64,000 nucleotides of DNA from Prevotella sp. (GTDB taxonomy: Bacteria > Bacteroidota > Bacteroidia > Bacteroidales > Bacteroidaceae): positions 40,492 to 104,491 of the forward strand of contig JALETQ010000004.1 in assembly GCA_022781445.1 (NCBI GenBank), read 5' to 3'. The translations under genes and the position numbers were made by a program. Under the pieces are notes generated by a model. It saw only the letters and a program-made list of their open reading frames with translations. It was not told the origin of the DNA and ran no database searches. Positions 9,302 through 17,510 of the stretch are shown piece after piece. Position 1 is the first letter of the stretch; each line of letters begins with the position of its first letter.

Positions 9302-10138
9302 ATGAGAAAAACATTCCTCGCAATCCTCCTTTTGACCGCCTTGACTCTGCAGGCACAAATCACCATCATGGTGGACGGACCAACCAAGAATGTAGAAAAG
9401 GACATCGACAGGCAACGCTATGTCATCGGCTACAACATGACTTTTGTGGCCGATTCACTCAAGCCCGAACCGCAGAACGAACAGATGCAACTCGAAATCG
9501 GTGACCGATGCACCAAGTTTTACAGCAACGAACGAGTGCAGAAAGACTCGATCATGAGAGCAAGAATACAACAAGGGAACTATGATTTCGCCGACCTGAA
9601 AGGAGGAAATATACGCTGGACCTTCTTCAAGGGCTATCCCGCGGAAGGAAAGTCTGCATGGCTGGAGAGCGTGGGTATCAATGATTTCATCGCCATCGAC
9701 CCCGTAACGACACCCGAATGGCAACTCGTGGGCGACTCGGTGACACGCATTCTCGACTACGAATGCAGGCAGGCCACGGCCCGTTTCAAGGGAAGGACGT
9801 GGACGGTGTGGTACACCGAGGACATTCCCATTGCCGAAGGACCGTGGCTCTTGGGCGGACTGCCGGGACTGGTGATGCGCGCCCGCGACACACGGGGACA
9901 CTATGCGTTCGAGATAAACGGCCTGAAGCAGGTCAAGGACGAGCGACCTGTCACCTTTACGGAGGCAAAACGTGAAGAAATCAGCTTCGACACGTTCAAG
10001 AAAGAGATGAGACGATTCAGTAATGATGCCATTGCCTACATGAAAAACGATCCTCAAGTAACCGTCACCATCACCGACAAAGACGGAAACCCGATGGAAA
10101 AAATGACCTCACCCTACAATCCGCTCGACCTCGAATAG
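9302..10138 (+). CDS. GLPGLI family exported protein, second copy
   Basis: This is a tandem paralogue of the preceding gene, also 278 residues. It has the same signal peptide (MRKTFLAILLLTALTLQAQ), the same LQLEIGDRCTKFYS-type segment and the same GLPGL motif. The copies differ in the central region (about residues 20-60 and 80-135) and at the C-terminus, but both end NPLDLE. Bases 9713-9882 differ at only two positions from 8768-8937, much closer than the flanking parts, which suggests recent gene conversion. Even the 5' untranslated sequence before the ATG is shared. The next gene, a TonB-receptor-like protein, begins 12 bases after the stop codon. Confidence 0.85.
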   Translation: MRKTFLAILLLTALTLQAQITIMVDGPTKNVEKDIDRQRYVIGYNMTFVADSLKPEPQNEQMQLEIGDRCTKFYSNERVQKDSIMRARIQQGNYDFADLKGGNIRWTFFKGYPAEGKSAWLESVGINDFIAIDPVTTPEWQLVGDSVTRILDYECRQATARFKGRTWTVWYTEDIPIAEGPWLLGGLPGLVMRARDTRGHYAFEINGLKQVKDERPVTFTEAKREEISFDTFKKEMRRFSNDAIAYMKNDPQVTVTITDKDGNPMEKMTSPYNPLDLE

Positions 10139-10150
10139 CATCGAAGGCCT

Positions 10151-12688
10151 ATGAAAAACAGTATCATGATGAGGCTTCCGGCACTGTTGGCAACGGTTTT
10201 CTTCGTCTTTCACGTCGCGGCACAACGGCAAGTGGAAGGAACCGTGACCGATTCGCTCACCCGAAAGCCCGTAACAGGTGCCAACATCACGCTGCTGCGG
10301 AATGGCAAAGGCGTGGCTTTCGCCCGCTCGGACGGCAACGGACGTTTCACCATCAAAGGCAAAACGGCAGAAAAAGGCGACCGCCTGTCGGTGACGATGA
10401 TGGGCTATGGCAAGAAAGTCTTTGATGTCATGCCCGACAAAATGCCGGTGGAGCTGCCCATCTCCGAGCAGGAATTCGTCCTCAAAGAGGTCGAAGTGAA
10501 AGGCGGAAGGGTAGTCGGCGTGCGCGACACGGTGTCCTTCGACCTCACACGCTTTGCCAACGAGCGCGACAATACGCTCAAGGATGTGTTGCAAAAGCTG
10601 CCCGGCGTAGACATTTCCAAGAACGGGAAGATATCCTATAACGGCAAAGACCTGAGCCGTTTCACCGTCGAAGGACTCGACCTGACGGGCGGACGTTACA
10701 ACCAACTCACAGAATCGCTCAAGGCAGACGACGTGTCGAAGGCCGAAATCATCGAACACGACCAGCCCATCAAGGCACTGCAGGACAAGATTTTCTCCGA
10801 CAATGTGGCCATGAACATCAAGCTGAAGGACGGTGCCCGCGACCGATGGTCGGGTACCATCCGTCCGAAGGTGCTGGCAGACGGCACGTCACTGAGGGAT
10901 TTCAGGCTGATGGGACGTGCCGACGTGCTGCGGATAGGCAGGAAAAGCCAAAGCATGTACTACGGTGAATACGACCGTTCGGGACGCGACTTGGCTGCCA
11001 ATGACATGCTGCTCATCATGAACACCGACAACGGTCTCCAGCACCTGACAGGCATTCCGTCATGGTTTGCCATGCCGTCGTTGAACTCTCCCGTCGAAGA
11101 AGAGCGGGTGCGCTTCAACACGTCGGAGAATTTCGGATTCAAACGGACAGCCAAGACGAAAAAAGACAACGAATATCGCATCACCGCCGGGTACTTCCGA
11201 TCCGTCACCCGCCAACAAAGAGTGAACCGGTCGCGCCACTATCTTGACGGAGCCTTGCCCGTGGAGCTCGATGAGTCGTCGGCTTTCAGGCTGCGCGAGT
11301 CCTATTTTCGTGCCGATGCCGATTTCGTCATCAACAACGAAAAGGTCTACGGCAACAACCACTTCTACATCAAGGGCATTGCCGACGAGGGTGTCACGCA
11401 ATTTGAAAGTTCGCGAGCCGCCACCGTCCGGCAACGTGTGAAAGCACCCGAAGTGCAGATCGGCAACTCCTTTTACAGTATTCGCAACCGCAACAAATGG
11501 TCGCTGACGCTCAATTCGGTCATCGATTTCCGTCATTCTCCGCGCGAACTCATCGTCGACGGGCGTCAATCGCGCCTCCCGACATCGCTCTTCCAGACCT
11601 ACCATGCGATGACCTTGCTGCACAAATACAGGTTTCTCACCCAATCATACACCATCGGCATGGGCACAGACAACCTCTACCTGCTCGGCAAGAACCACAC
11701 GCTGCTCAAGCCAAACGCCAAGGCTTATTGGCAATATGGCACCGAAAGCAACCTGTGGCGGCTGTCGCTGCCCGTCGAATGGCACCGCTTCACACGACAG
11801 AACAAGTCGTTCTGGGCACTCTCACCCCTGCTGTCGTACACCCGAAAGCCCGGCGTGCGCAACGAATGGTACCATTACATGGGATACTCGCAGACTCCCG
11901 GATGGCTCAACCTTGTCGCCATCGATGACCATTGGAGCGACTACCGCACCCGCAACATCAGTGCCGGCATCATCCCTCTCACCAAAACAGCATTCGCCGG
12001 GGTGAACTACACCTATAAAAGACCCGTCAGAGAGATCTTTGCCAAGGCTTCTTTCAGCGTTTCCCGAACATGGCTCGACACCCGTCCGGACATGAAAATC
12101 GAAGAAGGCAATTACGTCCTGACTACTCTCCGGGGCAAAAGCCGCTTCGACAACATCGGCTTCGGAGGATCGATAGCCAAGGGTTTTTACGAACTTCGGC
12201 TCAAAACGAAGTTAGGCTTCAATTACCAATATTCCGCCGGAACGCAGAGTACGTCGGCCAAGCAGGTAGCCTTCGACTGTCACACATGGACGGCCACGCC
12301 CGAAGCGGTGTTCTCTCCGAAGTGGGGCGAACTGGTTTACAAGGGTTATTTCACTTGGATGAAATCGACAAACGACATGACCGGGCTGCCCGCCCTGCTC
12401 AACTGGCAACAGCGTCTGTCGCTCACGAAGACCTTCGGCGTCGTGGATTTGTCGGTATCGGCGGTGCATTACCGCAACGAACAGCAGCTCTCGGGCGTGA
12501 AAAACACACTCATAGGCGACGCATCGGCGGTGATTCGCCTCAAGAAATGGCGTTTCGGCATCATGATGTACAATCTTTTCAACCAAAAAAGCTACACAGT
12601 CACCGGCTACAGCGGCATCATCGGCTTCACCGACGAATATCGCTTGCGTCCGCGCGAATTCACACTTTCCACCCGGTTCAGCTTCTGA
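10151..12688 (+). CDS. TonB-dependent receptor-like outer-membrane protein
   Basis: The 845-residue protein is probably a beta-barrel that works with the GLPGLI proteins. After a signal peptide (cleavage near VAAQRQ) comes a carboxypeptidase-regulatory-like domain at about 22-110 (VEGTVTDSLTRKPVTGANIT, SDGNGRFTIKG). A plug-like domain follows at about 115-240 (LKDVLQKLPGVDISKNGKI, SRFTVEGLDLTGGRYN). The remainder is rich in aromatic residues in alternating patterns and ends in the aromatic STRFSF, typical of outer-membrane barrels. A clear TonB box is not visible, so active TonB-driven uptake is an inference from the family. It is the third gene of the GLPGLI operon. Confidence 0.85.
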   Translation: MKNSIMMRLPALLATVFFVFHVAAQRQVEGTVTDSLTRKPVTGANITLLRNGKGVAFARSDGNGRFTIKGKTAEKGDRLSVTMMGYGKKVFDVMPDKMPVELPISEQEFVLKEVEVKGGRVVGVRDTVSFDLTRFANERDNTLKDVLQKLPGVDISKNGKISYNGKDLSRFTVEGLDLTGGRYNQLTESLKADDVSKAEIIEHDQPIKALQDKIFSDNVAMNIKLKDGARDRWSGTIRPKVLADGTSLRDFRLMGRADVLRIGRKSQSMYYGEYDRSGRDLAANDMLLIMNTDNGLQHLTGIPSWFAMPSLNSPVEEERVRFNTSENFGFKRTAKTKKDNEYRITAGYFRSVTRQQRVNRSRHYLDGALPVELDESSAFRLRESYFRADADFVINNEKVYGNNHFYIKGIADEGVTQFESSRAATVRQRVKAPEVQIGNSFYSIRNRNKWSLTLNSVIDFRHSPRELIVDGRQSRLPTSLFQTYHAMTLLHKYRFLTQSYTIGMGTDNLYLLGKNHTLLKPNAKAYWQYGTESNLWRLSLPVEWHRFTRQNKSFWALSPLLSYTRKPGVRNEWYHYMGYSQTPGWLNLVAIDDHWSDYRTRNISAGIIPLTKTAFAGVNYTYKRPVREIFAKASFSVSRTWLDTRPDMKIEEGNYVLTTLRGKSRFDNIGFGGSIAKGFYELRLKTKLGFNYQYSAGTQSTSAKQVAFDCHTWTATPEAVFSPKWGELVYKGYFTWMKSTNDMTGLPALLNWQQRLSLTKTFGVVDLSVSAVHYRNEQQLSGVKNTLIGDASAVIRLKKWRFGIMMYNLFNQKSYTVTGYSGIIGFTDEYRLRPREFTLSTRFSF

Positions 12689-12880
12689 CCCGGCGCATAT
12701 CGGCATCCCATCGGCCGTCGGCGACCATCACCCGCAGTCCTTTCGCCACTCGGAAACAACCGTAAGCAAGGCAGTTACGAAAATCGACGGTGTGACATCA
12801 CCGTGTCAGCGGTGCAAGGATGCCATGCCGCCGGAACAAGAATTACACACCGAACCGGAATGATGTTGCAAAAAAATAAG

Positions 12881-12888
12881 TAACTTTG
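12881..12888 (+). promoter_or_regulatory. -7 box upstream of argS
   Basis: TAACTTTG fits TAnnTTTG and is followed by GCAAGC. It lies about 100 bases before the argS start chosen here and inside the longer open frame, which argues against a start upstream of it. The remaining gap 12689-12880 shows no gene. Confidence 0.55.
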
Positions 12889-12987
12889 CAAGCAAAACGA
12901 ATGCCGGTGTCAGTGTCAGTCAGGCAGTTTACGCCTATGGGCAGTACCCGTCGACCGACAACAACCGGCCCAAAACCATTTGAGAAG

Positions 12988-14808
12988 ATGAATATCAAGG
13001 AAAAAATATGCAGTAAAACGCAGGCTGCCATCCGTGTGTTGTACGGACAGGAAGTGCCCGAAAAGCTGGTGCAAGTACTCAAGACGCGTCGTGAATCGGA
13101 AGGACATTTCACCCTTGTGACCTTTCCTTTCGTGAAAATATCCAAAAAGAAGCCCGAAGAAACGGCGGAGGAAATCGGACGCGAACTCATGAAAGACCCG
13201 TCGCTCGTGGCACGTTTCAACGTGGCGGGCGGCTTCCTGAACCTCACGATTGCCGACAGCGCATGGCTCGAGCTGCTCAACGACATCGACAAAGACAGCC
13301 ATTACGGCATGAAAACCGCCGATGACAAGTCGCCGCTGGTAATGATCGAATATTCATCTCCCAACACCAACAAGCCTCTTCATCTGGGTCATGTGCGCAA
13401 CAACCTGCTCGGTTACGCCCTCGCCAACATCATGGAGGCAAACGGAAACCGCGTTGTCAAGACCAACATCGTGAACGATCGCGGCATACACATCTGCAAA
13501 TCGATGCTTGCATGGCAGAAATGGGGCAACGGCGAAACACCCGAAACAAGCGGAAAGAAAGGCGATCACCTCATCGGTGATTACTATGTGGCTTTCGACA
13601 AGCACTACCGCGAAGAGGTGGCAACCCTCAAAAACCGCTTCATCGGAGAAGGTATGGACGGGGAGGCTGCCGAAAAACGTGCCAAAGAAGAGGCGCCCCT
13701 CATCAAGGAAGCCCACGAGATGCTCGTGAGATGGGAACAGAACGACCCCGAAGTAAGACAGCTCTGGAAGATGATGAACGACTGGGTATATGCCGGTTTC
13801 GACGAAACCTACAAGGCATTGGGCGTGAACTTCGACAAGATTTACTACGAATCGGAAACCTATCTCGAAGGAAAGCGCACCGTCGAAAAGGGTTTGGCAG
13901 AAGGATTGTTCTACCGCAAGGAAGACAACAGCGTCTGGGCAGACCTCACCAACGAAGGTTTGGACCACAAACTCCTGCTCCGTTCCGACGGCACAAGCGT
14001 GTATATGACACAGGATATCGGCACGGCCGACATGCGTTTCCGCGATTATCCCATCGACAAGATGATCTATGTGGTGGGCAACGAGCAGAATTACCATTTC
14101 CAAGTGTTGTCCATCCTGCTCGACCGACTGGGTTTCAAGTGGGGAAAAGACCTCGTTCACTTCTCATACGGCATGGTGGAACTGCCCGACGGCAAGATGA
14201 AGAGCCGCGAAGGTACGGTGGTCGATGCCGACGAGCTTATCGACGACATGATCAAGAACGCCCGCCGCATGAGCGACGAGCTTGGAAAATTTGACGACAT
14301 GAGCGAGGAAGAAAAGCAAAACGTGTCGCGCATCGTCGGTCTCGGCGCACTCAAATACTTCATCCTCAAGGTTGATGCACGCAAGAACATGCTCTTCAAC
14401 CCCAAAGAGAGCATTGACTTCAACGGCAACACGGGTCCTTTCATTCAGTACACCCATGCCCGCATCCGCTCCGTCATGCGCAAAGCCGAAAGCGCAGAGG
14501 CACAGGTGGCGATGCCCGACATGACCGCCGGCATCGAGCTTCATGAAAAAGAAATCAGCCTCATTCAGCATCTCAACGACTTCGGGGCAGTCATTGCCCA
14601 GGCCGGCAAGGACTATTCGCCCGGCGGTATTGCCAACTACTGCTACGAACTGACCAAGGAATTCAACCAGTTCTACCATCAATGCAGCATCTTGAAGGAA
14701 GAAAACCAAGACGTGAAGCAGATGAGACTGGTACTCACCCGCACCGTCGGAAAGGTCATCAAGAGTGCTATGGCGTTGCTGGGCATCGAAGTTCCCGAGA
14801 GAATGTAA
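12988..14808 (+). CDS. argS: Arginyl-tRNA synthetase
   Basis: The enzyme joins arginine to tRNA-Arg in the cytoplasm. The 606-residue product shows the class I signatures: SPNTNKPLHLGHVRNN near residue 125 (HLGH as the HIGH motif) and DGKMKSREGT near 400 (KMSKS variant). It has the ArgRS N-terminal tRNA-binding domain (about 1-100) and the C-terminal anticodon-binding helical domain (GPFIQYTHARIRSVMRKA onwards). The frame is open further upstream, but the ATG at 12988 gives the usual N-terminus and lies downstream of the -7 box at 12881. An RNase H-like gene starts 2 bases after the stop codon, so the two are probably co-transcribed. Confidence 0.96.
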   Translation: MNIKEKICSKTQAAIRVLYGQEVPEKLVQVLKTRRESEGHFTLVTFPFVKISKKKPEETAEEIGRELMKDPSLVARFNVAGGFLNLTIADSAWLELLNDIDKDSHYGMKTADDKSPLVMIEYSSPNTNKPLHLGHVRNNLLGYALANIMEANGNRVVKTNIVNDRGIHICKSMLAWQKWGNGETPETSGKKGDHLIGDYYVAFDKHYREEVATLKNRFIGEGMDGEAAEKRAKEEAPLIKEAHEMLVRWEQNDPEVRQLWKMMNDWVYAGFDETYKALGVNFDKIYYESETYLEGKRTVEKGLAEGLFYRKEDNSVWADLTNEGLDHKLLLRSDGTSVYMTQDIGTADMRFRDYPIDKMIYVVGNEQNYHFQVLSILLDRLGFKWGKDLVHFSYGMVELPDGKMKSREGTVVDADELIDDMIKNARRMSDELGKFDDMSEEEKQNVSRIVGLGALKYFILKVDARKNMLFNPKESIDFNGNTGPFIQYTHARIRSVMRKAESAEAQVAMPDMTAGIELHEKEISLIQHLNDFGAVIAQAGKDYSPGGIANYCYELTKEFNQFYHQCSILKEENQDVKQMRLVLTRTVGKVIKSAMALLGIEVPERM

Positions 14809-14810
14809 CC

Positions 14811-15323
14811 ATGAAAAACAACGTCAACGACGACAACCGGTCGGCAACGGCACACCGGCCGTCGCCTGTCACTTCAGCACATCAGCCCTCTTCAGCCCTC
14901 CCGTGGAAGCTGAAGGGTGCTGATTTTTCAAATGCGTGGGCTGTCGATGCGGCCTGCTCCGGCAATCCCGGCCCGATGGAATACCAAGGTATCGACCTCG
15001 ACACGGGCGAACGGATATTCCACTTCGGTCCCGTTTACGGCACCAACAACATCGGCGAGTTTCTCGCCATTGTCCACGCACTGGCTCTCATGAAGCAAAA
15101 AGGCATCAGGAAGACCATCTTCAGCGACAGCTTCACGGCTCAGACATGGATCAAAAAGCGGCACTGCAAAACCCAACTGGAGCGCAACGAGAAGACCGAA
15201 CCCCTCTTTGCCATCATCGACAGGGCACACAACTGGCTACGCATCAACGCCGTCGAAGTGCCCATCAAGGCATGGGACACCAAGAAATACGGTGACATCC
15301 CTGCCGACTTCGGACGAAAATAA
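14811..15323 (+). CDS. RNase H-like protein
   Basis: The 170-residue protein has a ribonuclease H fold. AVDAACSGNPGPMEYQG (near 45) carries the first catalytic Asp on strand 1, NNIGEFLAIVHALAL gives the Glu and IFSDSFTAQTW a further Asp. A fourth acidic residue may be one of the Asp in the KKYGDIPADFG end. Such proteins cut RNA in RNA-DNA hybrids, although some relatives have other roles. The first 35 residues are rich in Ser, Pro and His and probably disordered. ATG at 14811 comes directly after the argS stop. The gene ends against a decayed IS982-like transposase, so the region 3' of it has been invaded. Confidence 0.8.
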   Translation: MKNNVNDDNRSATAHRPSPVTSAHQPSSALPWKLKGADFSNAWAVDAACSGNPGPMEYQGIDLDTGERIFHFGPVYGTNNIGEFLAIVHALALMKQKGIRKTIFSDSFTAQTWIKKRHCKTQLERNEKTEPLFAIIDRAHNWLRINAVEVPIKAWDTKKYGDIPADFGRK

Positions 15324-15339
15324 ATCCTGAATCCAACGA

Positions 15340-15850
15340 CAAACCGTGCCACAACGGCTTCAGCGGATGAACCCCCAAAGCACAACGGGAAGGTACCATG
15401 GTTTCAAACTTCATTATATTTTGTAATGAACGGGGAGAATTACCCAACCTTGCACCAACGAAAGCCAATATGGATGACCGTAATCCAAAGGTATTCTACA
15501 ACTCGACAAAGGATGTGTTCGAAAAGCCGTATGCCGAAAAAGGAAATATCCCGCAATCCCTTTTTGCTTCTCTCCTCGACAAAGGAGTGCATATCGTCAC
15601 GGGAATACGACCGACATGAAGAACATATTGACAGACATCCACGACAAGATTATGCTCCGGAAGAGAGGCATCATTGAGACAATTAACGATATGTTGATAA
15701 AACACAGCACAGATTGCGCATACCCGTCACAGAAATTTCTCCAACTTCATCGTTAACCTTCCGGCAGGCTTGGCAGCGTATGCTTTCCATGACACCGTGC
15801 CATCTGTCAATGTAGACTTTGAGATGAAGCAGAAACTCGGAGCAAAGCAA
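15340..15850 (+). pseudogene. Decayed IS982-like transposase
   Basis: Three reading frames must be joined to follow the match. First STTGRYHGFKLHYI (about 15378-15419), then FCNERGELPNLAPTKANMDD to LLDKGVHIVTGI (15418-15609), then MKNILTDIHDKIMLRKRGII (15616 on), then NLPAGLAAYAFHDTVP (15758 on). These are the second half of an IS982-family DDE transposase as I know it: the FKLH..CNERGE strand, the DKGVHIVTGI segment and the LRKR..IE motif. At least two frameshifts and stop codons show it is dead. The N-terminal half is missing, cut off close to the RNase H-like gene. A right-end-like inverted repeat lies at 16001-16021. Confidence 0.7.
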
Positions 15851-15949
15851 CTCGCCCGTCCTAAAGTTACCGATGTGAAACCATATGCAGCTTCAGCCCG
15901 AAAACAGGTAGAAAGAAAAGTTGTGAACGATAAGGAAAGGAAAAAACAC

Positions 15950-16021
15950 ACCCCGGTCCAGGATAAGAAAGTAGCTCGGAAAATTCCTTTTATTTCAGAA
16001 TTTCTTATCCCGAACCGGGGT
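15950..16021. repeat. IS982-like inverted repeat pair
   Basis: The 21 bases at 15950-15970 (ACCCCGG...ATAAGAAA) are nearly the reverse complement of 16001-16021 (TTTCTTATCC...CCGGGGT). The 16001-16021 arm corresponds to the terminal repeat seen at 63861-63880 (ACCTGAGTTCGGGATAAAAA), in the orientation expected for a right end. The arms enclose 30 bases, so this is either a solo pair of IS ends, a small MITE-like element or a hairpin. It lies just before the ribD promoter. Confidence 0.55.
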
Positions 16022-16040
16022 AAATACGGACTATTCTGCG

Positions 16041-16048
16041 TAACTTTG
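16041..16048 (+). promoter_or_regulatory. -7 box of ribD
   Basis: TAACTTTG ends only 5 bases before the GTG at 16054 and 26 bases before the ATG at 16075. Transcription from it would start near 16052-16055. Translation from the GTG would therefore be leaderless or nearly so. Confidence 0.6.
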
Positions 16049-16053
16049 TATCC

Positions 16054-16995
16054 GTGAACGCCGACATTTATTATATGCAACGCTGCATCAGGCTTGCCTT
16101 AAACGGCAAACCTTTCGCCCATCCCAACCCGATGGTGGGTGCAGTCATTGTGGTCGGCGACCGCATCATCGGAGAAGGATATCATCAACACTGCGGAGGT
16201 CCGCATGCCGAGGTCAACGCATTCGCCTCGGTAGCCTCCGAATCCGAACGCCTGCTGCCCGAAGCCACCTTGTACGTGAGCCTCGAACCCTGTTCGCACT
16301 ATGGGAAAACACCTCCTTGTGCCGACCTCATCATCCGCAAAGGCGTGAAACGTGTCGTGGTGGGCACCGTCGATTTTTTCTCGAAAGTGAGTGGCAGAGG
16401 TATCCGCAAACTCATGGATGCGGGCATAGAGGTCACCGTCGGGGTGATGGAAGACGAATGTCGCGAACTCAACCGTGCTTTTTTCACCTACCATCTGCAC
16501 CACCGTCCATTCGTCACCCTCAAATGGGCACAGACCGAGAACGGATTCATCGACGACCATCACCGACCACTCACCATCTCATCGCCGTTCACCCGTATGC
16601 TTGTCCACCATCTCCGGGCCGACAACGATGCCATTCTCGTGGGGCATACCACCGACGAGCGCGAACATCCGCGCCTCGACGTGCGACACTGGAGCGGCGA
16701 CAATCCAAAACGTATAGTCCTCCAAGGCGACACCACCCTTCCCCTACTCCTCGACAACCTTTACCGTGACGGCATTCAAACCCTCCTTGTCGAAGGCGGC
16801 GCACAGACGCATCGCTCGTTTCTGGATGCCCGCTTGTGCGACGAACTACGCATCGAAACGGCACCATTCAGCGTCGACGACGGCACGCCGGCAGCACCCG
16901 TCCCTGCCGATTTCATCCGTGTGAGTCACGAAGTCGTTGACCGACACACCATCGACATTTACCGTCCGTCGGCCGGAAAATCCTTCAACGACTGA
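16054..16995 (+). CDS. ribD: Riboflavin biosynthesis deaminase/reductase RibD
   Basis: RibD carries out two successive steps of riboflavin synthesis: deamination of the pyrimidine ring and reduction of the ribose side chain. The 313-residue product has an N-terminal deaminase domain with the zinc site (GGPHAEV near 50; EPCSHYGKTPPC near 76). The reductase domain begins near 150 (RPFVTLKWAQTENGFI) and includes LLVEGGAQTHRSFL near 250. It is shorter than many RibD proteins. The GTG at 16054 adds NADIYY before MQRCIRLAL, resembling other family N-termini, but ATG 16075 is possible because the -7 box is so close. No other rib gene is nearby. Confidence 0.93.
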   Translation: MNADIYYMQRCIRLALNGKPFAHPNPMVGAVIVVGDRIIGEGYHQHCGGPHAEVNAFASVASESERLLPEATLYVSLEPCSHYGKTPPCADLIIRKGVKRVVVGTVDFFSKVSGRGIRKLMDAGIEVTVGVMEDECRELNRAFFTYHLHHRPFVTLKWAQTENGFIDDHHRPLTISSPFTRMLVHHLRADNDAILVGHTTDEREHPRLDVRHWSGDNPKRIVLQGDTTLPLLLDNLYRDGIQTLLVEGGAQTHRSFLDARLCDELRIETAPFSVDDGTPAAPVPADFIRVSHEVVDRHTIDIYRPSAGKSFND

Positions 16996-17034
16996 CTTTC
17001 TTTCAATCTTCCAATCGACCGTCCACCCGTCCTG

Positions 17035-17180
17035 TCCAATCCCAATCGGTCATCAGAGCCGGCATTTCTGTGCCCCATCAATGCACAGGAATACCGAACA
17101 ACCGTCTGTCGGGCTGTTCCAAACGGATAGAACCGGACGAAAGATGTCGTAAACCCAAATGGGTCATTAGAACGTAGCCT
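17035..17180. repeat. Dispersed intergenic element (AATCGGTCAT family), copy 3
   Basis: CCCAATCGGTCATCAGAGCC begins at 17040, and CCCAAATGGGTCATTAGAAC begins near 17153. They are two related sites about 110 bases apart, directly after ribD. The remainder of the gap to 17510 becomes AT-rich and contains a -7 box at 17333. Confidence 0.5.
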
Positions 17181-17332
17181 CTACATTTCATGCCGTTCAT
17201 ACCACTTTCCGACCGGTATTTCATGACCGACTTGGGTTAAAACATCCCAAAACCGACACGTAAAGATTACACAACAGCCACATTTTTTAGAAAAATATCT
17301 TTCATTTCATAGGAGGTTTTCGTTTAATTGTG

Positions 17333-17340
17333 TATATTTG
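17333..17340 (+). promoter_or_regulatory. -7 box of the LRR protein gene
   Basis: TATATTTG followed by CAACAAG fits the Bacteroidetes pattern. No good -33 sequence is seen. The leader to the ATG at 17511 would be about 165 bases, AT-rich, without an obvious riboswitch. Confidence 0.5.
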
Positions 17341-17510
17341 CAACAAGAATAAGGCATGTCACATCTCCTGAATCGTTACCAACAGCTCTCATGATGCCAC
17401 CAAAATCATCTGAAAACAAGCATTATAGAACAACGAATACAGCCCGAACGACAGCCTTTTAACAAACGAAAAACATTACGCATTACTTTAACAAATAAAA
17501 CAAAACAAAC

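Noticed and set aside
12886..12987. Longer ArgRS N-terminus starting at 12886
   Set aside because: The extension would begin within the -7 box and is rich in Thr, Pro and Arg, unlike any ArgRS.
15770..16057. Separate 95-residue basic protein before ribD
   Set aside because: Its first part continues the dead transposase (LAAYAFHDT) and its end reads through the IS-like repeat and the ribD promoter.
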